Assembly: GCA_963817335.1 (NCBI GenBank)
Contig: CAWFNX010000005.1
Location: forward strand, 62,001 to 126,000
DNA: 64,000 nt
Direction: 5' to 3'
Source: AV40 sp963817335
GTDB taxonomy: Bacteria; Verrucomicrobiota; Verrucomicrobiia; Chthoniobacterales; UBA10450
Part shown: positions 8,715-15,047 of the stretch, in pieces
Position numbering within the stretch: the stretch's first letter is position 1
Layout of the letters: the number at the start of each line of letters is the position of its first letter
Program-made: the position numbers and the translations under genes
Notes under the pieces: generated by a model
The model's database searches: none
Told to the model about the DNA's origin: nothing
What the model saw: the letters and a program-made list of their open reading frames with translations, nothing else

Positions 8715-8849
8715 AGCTATTCTATTTAATGGTTGGACGCGGCTGATGTCGCGTTTGGATTCAGAATTTATCACCCTGTAAGAATTGGGGTCGTATCTCA
8801 AGATTCAAGATTTGCCAAAAGAAGTGACCAAGGCCTCCTGGCTTCCAGA

Positions 8850-8988
8850 TTTGAACCCAGTAGATCTGATGGTGGCACAGCTGCTGCTAAATGGTGGTCA
8901 AAGCTCGGGAGTCACTTAAAACACTTAAATTTGACGTTCCCTTCCGTCAGCTTTTATAGCGGGATCAGAAATGATCCCGCTTTTTTTT
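8850..8988 (+). ncRNA. Candidate non-coding RNA or decayed element with its own terminator
   Basis: No credible reading frame leads into the terminator at 8958-8988. The 3' part resembles a second orphan site at about 19440-19547. Both show AAAGCTCG..AG.CAC, then an AACAC..TTAA segment, then ACGTT, then AGCTTTT directly before an AGCGGGAT...ATCCCGCT terminator, and both are followed by CCGAGAC. The 5' boundary is a guess and no RNA family was recognised. Confidence 0.3.
8958..8988 (+). terminator. Rho-independent terminator
   Basis: Perfect 10-bp stem AGCGGGATCA / TGATCCCGCT around a GAAA tetraloop, followed by seven or more T residues. No gene on the plus strand precedes it, so it probably ends a small RNA or a decayed gene. 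Confidence 0.85.
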
Positions 8989-9124
8989 GATCCGAGACCA
9001 AGCCTTTAGCCACTAATGGACACGAATCTGAAGAGGTTGAGATCGTTGAGTTGTTGAGAAGTTGAGATGACGAAAACGCAGGCGACACGCCTGCCACCGC
9101 AGAAGAACCGCTGACCTCTCGTCT

Positions 9125-11081
9125 CTACGGAGACGCGCTCTGCAGGAGCTCGAGTTCGTGCCACCGCGCGTAGAGGTGAGCGACTTTGTCGCGCGCTGTT
9201 TTTAATTGAGTTTCCAAATCGGAAATTTCCGCGCGCGGTTTCGTGTAAAAATCCGGGGCGGCAAATGTGGCCTCCAAATCCGATACCTCGTTTTCGGCGG
9301 CGAGAATGTTTGCTTCCATCGATTCCCATTCGCGCTCTTCTTTATATTTGAGCTTTCGCGGTTTCCCTTCGCTCTTCTTTCGCTCGGTAGCGACTCCGGC
9401 CGGCGCCGGGTCGGAGCTCGCCACGGCGAGTCTTTGACTTGACTGACTTCTGACGTCTGACTTCTGACCTCTGATTGAGGGAGCGGTGCCAAGCGCTTCG
9501 CGTCTTTCCAAATAGTAATCGTAGTTCCCGACGGAATAGGCGACGCGGCCTTCGCCTTCGAAGGCGAGGATCGAGGTGCAAACGCGATTCAGGAAATAGC
9601 GATCGTGACTGACCACGATGACGCAGCCGCCGAAGGCGACGAGCGCTTCCTCGAGCAAGCGCAACGTTCCGAGATCGAGATCGTTGGTCGGCTCGTCGAG
9701 CATCAAGACGTTGCCGCCGCGCTTCAGGATTTTTGCGAGCAGCACCCGGCTGCGTTCGCCGCCGCTGAGCTGCGAGATCTTGGTGTTGATGCGGTCTTCG
9801 CTGAAAAGAAATCTTCTTAGATACGCGCGCAAGGTAATGCTTTGCTCGCCGAGCGTGACGTGTTCTCCGCCGGTGCCGACTTCTTCCCAAACCGTTTTCT
9901 CATCGTCGAGCAGGAGCCGGTTTTGATCGACGTAATTGATCTGGGTCCGCGCGCCGATCTCCAGTTCACCGCTGGCAACCGGCAGTTCCTGCAGAATGAC
10001 TCTAAGGAGCGAAGATTTGCCGAGGCCGTTGCGGCCGACAACGCCAAGGCGTTCACCGGCCGTGAGATTGAGATTCGCGTGCTGAAAAAGGGTGCGGCCG
10101 CCGAGTTCCACGCTCACGTCGCGCAATTCGATGATGCGATTCGCGAGCTCCGGCGGCGTGGGAATAATCAATTCGACGTCGAGCTCCGCTTCCGGCCCTT
10201 CCTGTGCCGCCATTTCGAAATAACGTTCCACCCGGTCGACCGATTTCGTCCGGCGCGCCCGCGGCGCTTTTCTCACCCATTGCAGTTCGCGTTTCAAAAA
10301 CTTCTGCCGTTGATGTTCCTGCGCCTCCTCTACCGCTTTTCGTTGCGCGCGCGCGAGCAGGTAATCGGTGTAGTTGCCGTCGTAGCTGATGAACTGGCCG
10401 CGCGACAGCTCGACGATTCGCGTCGCCACGCGATCGAGAAAATAGCGATCGTGGGTGACGAACACGCAGGTGCCGGCATAACGCGCGAGAAAATCCTCCA
10501 GCCATTCGATCGAGCCGGTATCGAGATGGTTGGTCGGTTCGTCGAGAATCAGAAAATCGGGACGCGCGAGCAGCGCCCGGCAAAGCGCGACGCGGCGTTT
10601 TTCACCGCCGGAAAGCGTGCCGACGACACGATCGGATTCCGGGGCGTGCAGATTCGTGATGAGCGATTTGATCCGGTGTTCCAAATTCCATCCGTCGGCG
10701 TGGATGATTTGGTCGAGGAGGGTGGCGCTGAGCGGGCTGTCGCCCGGGACGCGTTCGTATTCGGCGATGAGATCGAGAATCCGCTGCGCGCCGCCGAGAA
10801 TGTTGGCATGGACCGTGGTCGCATCGTCCAAGGCCGGAAACTTGCGGCATGTAGCCGGTAACGAGATTGCGTTGCCGGGTGAACTCACCGGAATCGGGTT
10901 GGGCCACACCGGCCGCAATCTGAAGGAAGGTCGATTTGCCTGAGCCGTTGCGGCCGACGAGCCCAATGTGTTCGCCTTCGATGAAGGCAATCGTCGCGCC
11001 GTTGAGGACGACCTGATGGCCGTATTTCACGGAAAGATTGTTCGCGCTCGCGATGACTGGGCCGGCTGACGTGTCTGCCAT
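9125..11081 (-). pseudogene. ABC-F ATPase (Uup/EttA-like), interrupted by a +1 frameshift
   Basis: ABC-F proteins are soluble twin-ATPase factors acting on ribosomes. The N-terminus from ATG 11081 holds the first Walker A (GRNGSGKST) and runs to VTGYMPQ. One extra G (complement of base 10841) then shifts the frame, and the protein resumes at FPALDDATTVH. The remainder has TLSGGEKRRVALCRAL, LILDEPTNHLD, the inter-domain linker, a second Walker A (GRNGLGKSS), QLSGGERSRV, MLDEPTNDLD and a C-terminal coiled coil of the Uup type. Repaired length is about 651 residues. Residues RGQKSDVRSQ lie in a linker encoded by a TCTGACNT repeat (9434-9477). All ATPase motifs are intact, so the shift may be a sequencing error or a recent mutation. 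Confidence 0.85.
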
Positions 11082-11322
11082 GGAAACCTGGAAGGTCGAA
11101 CGCGCAACCCGTATCCGCAAGAAGTTGAGTGGTTGAGCAGGTGAGTCGTTGAGGAGTCACTCGTTCTCTCGATCGCGGGCGCGTGACGTCCAATCGAGGC
11201 GCGCGACTGGCGCTGATTGATTCAGCGCATTTGTCTGTAAACGGACTAGAGTAGAGCACGCATCTTCCCTTTAACCTTTGTCGCAAAGGACACCGTCTCG
11301 GCCGCTCCGGCCGATAATCGCC

Positions 11323-11925
11323 ATGTTTGATCAACTTGATGCGGTGTTCGTCAAATTCCGGGAGGCGGAAGTGAATCTCCTGCGTGAGCTTCAGCGGAAG
11401 CGGCAAGAGTTTTACTACGAAGTCCGCAAAGGAAAGGTCCACTTCACCGAGGCAGCCAAGGCCAGCCAAAAAAACTTTTTGAAACGCCTGGTTCGTTTTC
11501 TTCGCGATTCAAATCTGCTGGTTCTCCTGACCACACCGATCATCTGGTTCTGTGTGTTCCCGGTCGTTTTTCTCGATCTGGTCATCACCGCTTACCAAAC
11601 GATCTGTTTTCCAGTTTATGGCATTCCGAAAGTCAGGCGATCGGACTTTATTCTGTTCGATCGGCATCGCCTGGCCTACCTGAATCTCATTGAAAAATTG
11701 AACTGCCAGTATTGCGCCTATGCCAACGGCGTTTTCGCTTTCGTGACGGAGGTCGCGGCCCGGACCGAACAGTATTGGTGTCCAATCAAGCATGCGCTCC
11801 GAATGAAAGGAGTGCACAGCCGCTACCAATATTTCTTCGACTACGGCGACGCCGAAGGGTATCGACGCGGAATCGAACAGGTCCGCCGTGATTTCACCGA
11901 TCTCAATCAAGGCAGTGACAAATGA
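11323..11925 (+). CDS. Conserved hypothetical protein with membrane segment and Cys motif
   Basis: 200 residues from ATG 11323; a TTG at 11278 would add 15 residues. The N-terminus (residues 1-55) is helical and basic (FREAEVNLLRELQRKRQEF). A hydrophobic hairpin follows at about 65-105 (LLVLLTTPIIWFCVFPVVF). The C-terminal part has NCQYCAYANGVFAFVTEV and EQYWCPIKHA, three Cys in a pattern that could bind metal or form a disulphide, then a Tyr-rich stretch. I do not recognise a characterised family. It is divergent from the ABC-F gene. Confidence 0.7.
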   Translation: MFDQLDAVFVKFREAEVNLLRELQRKRQEFYYEVRKGKVHFTEAAKASQKNFLKRLVRFLRDSNLLVLLTTPIIWFCVFPVVFLDLVITAYQTICFPVYGIPKVRRSDFILFDRHRLAYLNLIEKLNCQYCAYANGVFAFVTEVAARTEQYWCPIKHALRMKGVHSRYQYFFDYGDAEGYRRGIEQVRRDFTDLNQGSDK

Positions 11926-12008
11926 CCAGCCTTCGCCAAGGCTACGCCTTGGCAAGCGCGTGACCAGTGACAGTGACGTGATTACAGGCTGGCGATTGAG
12001 GTCAAGTC

Positions 12009-12066
12009 TGCCGCTTTGCGGCAATCCATAAGCGGGAACATTTTGCTGAACTAGCGGGAGCGTAAT
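12009..12066 (+). repeat. About 60-bp palindrome-family element, copy 1
   Basis: Runs from GCCGCTTTGCGGCAAT to GAACTAGCGGGAGCGTAAT. An inverted partner is at 12140-12200, and related copies lie at 18393-18454 (inverted) and 19582-19644. Each copy starts with a small GCCGCN(2-3)GCGGC hairpin, typical of REP- or MITE-like elements. Confidence 0.75.
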
Positions 12067-12139
12067 CGCCCCTACCTCAGAGCGCGACCGTCACGCGCAG
12101 GAAAGTTGCGGGGGAAGAGAATTGGGGTCGTATCTAAAC

Positions 12140-12200
12140 ATTACGCTCCCGCTAGTGCACCGATAATGTTCCCTAGATGTAGATTGCCGCAGAGCGGCAT
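12140..12200 (-). repeat. About 60-bp palindrome-family element, copy 2
   Basis: Inverted relative to copy 1 at 12009-12066, the pair being separated by 73 bases. It reads ATTACGCTCCCGCTAG at one end and TTGCCGCAGAGCGGCAT at the other. Confidence 0.75.
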
Positions 12201-12412
12201 GGTTCGACGTTTCAAAGCGGAAATCTGAAAAACGGAACTAACCCGTGTTCCGAAGCCGCGGGACGGATCTTTAATCACTAATGATACGAATCTGAAGAAA
12301 TTGAGATCGTTGAGATCGTTGAGATGTTGAAAATGCAGGCGACACGCCTGCCACCACAAAACATGGCCAACGCATTTCAAAGCTGACAGCTGAAAAACGG
12401 AGCTACTCGCAA

Positions 12413-12772
12413 TCAGATCCGCGCGGCGGCTTTCGCCGCAAGCTTCTTGCTCCACTCTTTGCGCAGGACTTTCATCTCTGCTTTGAGGGAGAGCATGCGC
12501 GGACCGACGCCTTTGTATTTTTTCGTGATCCCGTTGACGGTTCGATCGACCGCGCCCTGGCTAACCAAGCCCTGAAGTTTTTCGTAAACCCGCAACCGCA
12601 GCATTTCTTCCCCGCCGCTGGCCGCGTTTCGTTCCCGAAGGTTAAACAGGACTAGGTCGAACAAGGGTTTGAACTCGTAGGAGGCCCGGGAGGAAAGCAC
12701 TGCCACTAACTCCTCGGTTACGTTATCGGGCATCCGACGTCTGAACGAAGCGGTGATTGCTTTAGACATCAT
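12413..12772 (-). CDS. Hypothetical basic helical protein
   Basis: 119 residues from ATG 12772 (a second ATG follows at once). The longer upstream frame is encoded by GTTGAG repeats and is not credible as protein. The sequence is Arg/Lys-rich and helical (RRRMPDNVTEELVAVLSSRA, LRLRVYEKLQGLVSQGAVDR, TKKYKGVGPRMLSLKAEM), without membrane segments or a signal. The short QGAVDRT...KYKG pattern hints at a helix-turn-helix-like fold, but I cannot assign a family. It sits between two repeat spacers, so it may be a lineage-specific gene. Confidence 0.55.
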   Translation of the reverse strand: MMSKAITASFRRRMPDNVTEELVAVLSSRASYEFKPLFDLVLFNLRERNAASGGEEMLRLRVYEKLQGLVSQGAVDRTVNGITKKYKGVGPRMLSLKAEMKVLRKEWSKKLAAKAAARI

Positions 12773-13133
12773 AGAGTATACACCAGATCCGGCATTTCGC
12801 CACTTGGACCTGGCGGGTTGAGAAGTTGAGCTGTTGAGAAGTTGAGATGGAGAAAATGCAGGCGGCACGCCCTGCCACCACAGAGAAGACTAACCGCGGA
12901 TTACGCGGATTACGCGGATTAAGAATTCGGGTTTCCTGTTTTCCTGGCTTCCTAATTCAATTCTTCAGTGCGAGGAGAGATTCGTAATTATCCCTGGTTT
13001 TCTGGAGGGTCGAATGTCCTGAATCGAGTTATCCAAACGTGACCGAGGGTCAGAACACCGGTAATGTTCGGTGTCGGAGGTCAATTCAGGAAATTCGTGT
13101 TAATTCGTGTCTATTAATGGCCAGGATTGAGTG
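12773..13133. repeat. 361-bp repeat-filled spacer
   Basis: No gene is seen. It holds a GTTGAGAA array (about 12817-12850), GCAGGCGGCACGCCCTGCC (about 12860), a GGATTACGC triple repeat (about 12898-12920), a TTCCTGTTTTCCTGGCTTCCTAATT unit (about 12931-12957), and a TTCGTGTTAATTCGTGTCTA unit (about 13096-13116). Several of these recur beside other genes. Confidence 0.7.
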
Positions 13134-13604
13134 ATGGAGAAGTCGACTGATCATTCTGGGGTCCCGGTTCATCCCCCGTTGTTCTTTTTATCGGCGCTTT
13201 TGCTCGGCGCGCTGATTGATGACCGCGTTCACCGGCTCCTGATATTTCGCGACGATCGATGGAAATGGCTTGGAATCGCCGCGGCGGTGATCGGGATCGC
13301 GCTCGTCGCCACTGGACGCAAGACCATGATCAACCACGAGACAAATGTGAACCCGACCCAACCCACGACGACGATTGTCGAGGCCGGGCCGTTTTGTTTT
13401 ACGCGTAACCCGCTCTATGTCGGACTCACGGTGATCTACGTCGGTTTCTCTTTCCTGCTGAATACCTGGTGGAGCTTATTCTTTTTAATTCCCGTCTGGA
13501 TCGTCATGCATTTGTTCGTCGTCCGTCGCGAAGAAGCGTACCTGGAACGCAAATTCGGCGACACTTATCTGAATTATCGCCGCCGCGTACGACGGTACCT
13601 CTAG
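13134..13604 (+). CDS. Isoprenylcysteine-carboxyl-methyltransferase-like membrane protein (short form)
   Basis: 156 residues from ATG 13134 (a GTG at 13131 adjoins it). Four to five hydrophobic segments place it in the inner membrane. The C-terminal half carries the ICMT/PEMT signature: GPFCFTRNPLYVGL, then a hydrophobic pair, then RREEAYLERKFGDTYLNYRRRVRRYL. Relatives methylate carboxyl or phospholipid head groups using SAM; the true substrate of bacterial members is mostly unknown. It is the first of three plus-strand genes that end with a SagB-type dehydrogenase. A 149-bp repeat-bearing spacer makes co-transcription uncertain. Confidence 0.8.
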   Translation: MEKSTDHSGVPVHPPLFFLSALLLGALIDDRVHRLLIFRDDRWKWLGIAAAVIGIALVATGRKTMINHETNVNPTQPTTTIVEAGPFCFTRNPLYVGLTVIYVGFSFLLNTWWSLFFLIPVWIVMHLFVVRREEAYLERKFGDTYLNYRRRVRRYL

Positions 13605-13753
13605 GGGAGATCTGAAAGCTGAAAGCTGAGGTCAGCAGTCACAGGTGACTGGTCACTGGTCACTTTGACCAAAGCGTTGACATTCCCGATCTGTTCTGGG
13701 CAGAGTCGTGCGCACAGAAGGAGCCAACGGCTCAAAAAGAAAGGTCTCACCCC
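13605..13753. repeat. Short repeat spacer before the 66-residue peptide gene
   Basis: Contains a CTGAAAG double unit (about 13611-13628) and a GTGACTG/GTCACTG array (about 13636-13665). An AAAGG-type ribosome binding site lies just before the ATG at 13754. Confidence 0.55.
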
Positions 13754-13954
13754 ATGCCTAAAAGAAAAAGAAAACGATCTGCGAAGGGAAAACTAACTGA
13801 GAAGCAACTGCTGGTCGAAGCGAAAAAGGCGCTCCGGCAAGCTGCGCGCACTTTGGAAGCGGAGCTGAAAGAAGTTAAGCGCTATGAAAAAGCCTTAGGC
13901 GGATACAGTTCGTTTAACGTACCGTTTAACGTACCTTTCGGTGGGAAGCGCTAG
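13754..13954 (+). CDS. 66-residue basic peptide; candidate RiPP precursor
   Basis: The N-terminus is very basic (MPKRKRKRSAKGK), followed by a charged amphipathic helix (about residues 14-47). A short tail of different composition follows: ALGG, then YSSFNVPFNVPFGGKR, with the unit FNVP repeated (12-base DNA repeat TTTAACGTACCG). An AAAGG sequence precedes the ATG by about ten bases. It ends only 11 bases before a SagB-type dehydrogenase gene, so the two are almost certainly co-transcribed. Helical leader, Gly-Gly and a short distinct tail beside a peptide-modifying enzyme suit a RiPP precursor. The lack of Cys and the high Lys/Arg content are against a classical azole peptide. It could instead be a small nucleic-acid-binding protein. 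Confidence 0.75.
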   Translation: MPKRKRKRSAKGKLTEKQLLVEAKKALRQAARTLEAELKEVKRYEKALGGYSSFNVPFNVPFGGKR

Positions 13955-13965
13955 GCGATAACGTC

Positions 13966-15042
13966 GTGGTTAGGCGCCGCCGGTTGGAGTTGCGACGGGC
14001 TCGCAGCTTGTTGGTCTATTGGCACGATGGGGTCCTGCGGATTTCCAATTTTGCCACCGGCCACACCGTGACGGGACGGCCGATCACGTGCGACGTGCTC
14101 GATTTCTTCGACGACTGGAAAACCGCCAAGCAAGCCAATAATCATTTCTCGAGCTACTCTCGGCAAAGTGTAAACTTCACCCTGTCACAGCTGCTAAAAC
14201 ACGGCCTATTGGTGCGAAAGAACTCAGCCGATGCCGAGTCTGATGAACGGCTTGCCAGGCAATGGTCCAGTTGGCTGCCAGATGGGAGCTTTCATTTTCT
14301 AACGAAAGACGCGCGCTACGTGAAGCGGGAACGGAGCATTGCCGAATGGAAAGCCCTGCTGCCAAAACGGCCCGCGCCGAGTAAGTTCAAATCGCTAACC
14401 GGCGCAAAGAAAATCCCGTTGCCGAAAATCGCGTCGCCGAATTCGGAGTTCCTTAAAGTCCTCATGAGTCGGAAGACTCATCGAGAGTTCTCGAAACGAG
14501 ACCTGCCCCTGGCGGACGTTTCCCGGATTCTTTCCCTGGTTTGGGGGGTTGCCGGCTACCTCTATTCGCCGGTCTTTGGTCGAGTAATCCATAAAACGAG
14601 CCCATCGGGCGGAGCGAGACATCCCGGAGAAGTCTATCTGATGGCGTTGCGGGTGAGCGGTCTCAGGCGAGGCCTTTACCATTATCATCCCGGGCGACAT
14701 GAACTCGAGATGATCAGCGCGAACGCGACTCCGCAAAAGGCAAAACTGTACTGCGCTTATCAGAGCTATGTAAAAGACGCGGCAGCGCTGTTCTTAATGA
14801 CGGCGATCTTTGCTCGAACAATGTGGAAGTATCCAGGGTCCCGCGCTTATCGGGTGGTCCTGCTGGAAACAGGGCATTTGTGCCAAACGTTTTGTCTGGT
14901 TGCGACCTGGCTCGGGCTAGCGCCGTTCTGCACCGCCGCCTTGAGCGATTCGTTGATCGAAAAAGATCTTAAGATCGACGGAATCAGCGAATCGGTGCTT
15001 TACGTGGCGGGAGTTGGGATGCGCCGGCGAAACGACAACTGA
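13966..15042 (+). CDS. SagB-type nitroreductase-fold dehydrogenase with N-terminal winged-helix-like domain
   Basis: 358 residues. Residues about 14-85 (LLVYWHDGVLRISNFATG ... SQLLKHGLLVRKN) look like the small winged-helix leader-binding domain found in front of many SagB proteins. The nitroreductase-fold FMN domain follows: SRKTHREF at 168-175, SPSGGARHPGEVYLMAL from 212, GLYHYHPGRHELE, and LLETGHLCQTFCLVATWLGL. In streptolysin-type clusters SagB oxidises azolines to azoles on a ribosomal peptide. Neither a YcaO cyclodehydratase nor an exporter is in the window, so either the partners are elsewhere or the chemistry differs. The 66-residue peptide gene lies 11 bases upstream. The gene converges on the cyclase-TPR gene. 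Confidence 0.88.
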   Translation: MVRRRRLELRRARSLLVYWHDGVLRISNFATGHTVTGRPITCDVLDFFDDWKTAKQANNHFSSYSRQSVNFTLSQLLKHGLLVRKNSADAESDERLARQWSSWLPDGSFHFLTKDARYVKRERSIAEWKALLPKRPAPSKFKSLTGAKKIPLPKIASPNSEFLKVLMSRKTHREFSKRDLPLADVSRILSLVWGVAGYLYSPVFGRVIHKTSPSGGARHPGEVYLMALRVSGLRRGLYHYHPGRHELEMISANATPQKAKLYCAYQSYVKDAAALFLMTAIFARTMWKYPGSRAYRVVLLETGHLCQTFCLVATWLGLAPFCTAALSDSLIEKDLKIDGISESVLYVAGVGMRRRNDN

Positions 15043-15047
15043 CGCCG

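Larger units (their letters stand above)
8715..9124. other. 410-bp spacer: possible ncRNA, terminator and repeats
   Basis: No convincing gene. The 18-mer AGAATTGGGGTCGTATCT at 8781-8798 recurs at 12118-12135. Bases about 8850-8990 may hold an untranslated RNA ending in a strong terminator (separate entries). After that come a 'CACTAATGGACACGAATCTG' repeat (about 9010-9030) and a GTTGAG-type array (about 9033-9068). Confidence 0.5.
11926..12412. repeat. 487-bp repeat-only spacer
   Basis: No gene is seen. Contents in order: CCTTCGCCAAGGCTACGCC hairpin (about 11931), GTGACNN array (about 11960-11981), a large imperfect inverted repeat (12009-12066 and 12140-12200) enclosing the 18-mer AGAATTGGGGTCGTATCT, a TTTCAAAGCGGAAATCTGAA unit (about 12209), a CACTAATGATACGAATCTG unit (about 12277), a GTTGAGATC array (about 12301-12330), and GCAGGCGACACGCCTGCC (about 12333). 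Confidence 0.75.

Noticed and set aside
8853..8872. Possible tRNA T-loop (GGGTTCAAATC on the minus strand)
   Set aside because: The flanking bases do not form a five-pair T-stem, and no acceptor, D or anticodon arm could be built around it.
8733..8990. 85-codon plus-strand frame ending in the terminator
   Set aside because: No ribosome site or codon bias, composition unlike neighbours, and the stop lies beyond the terminator stem; a decayed element or RNA fits better.
12141..12455. Open frame of 104 codons on the minus strand
   Set aside because: It lies across the 60-bp palindrome element, GTTGAG repeats and a hairpin, and overlaps the start of the repeat spacer; its translation is just repeat DNA.
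13754..13954. 66-residue protein as a ribosomal protein
   Set aside because: The basic front could suggest one, but the helix and the FNVP tail match no ribosomal protein I know, and the tight link to SagB argues otherwise.
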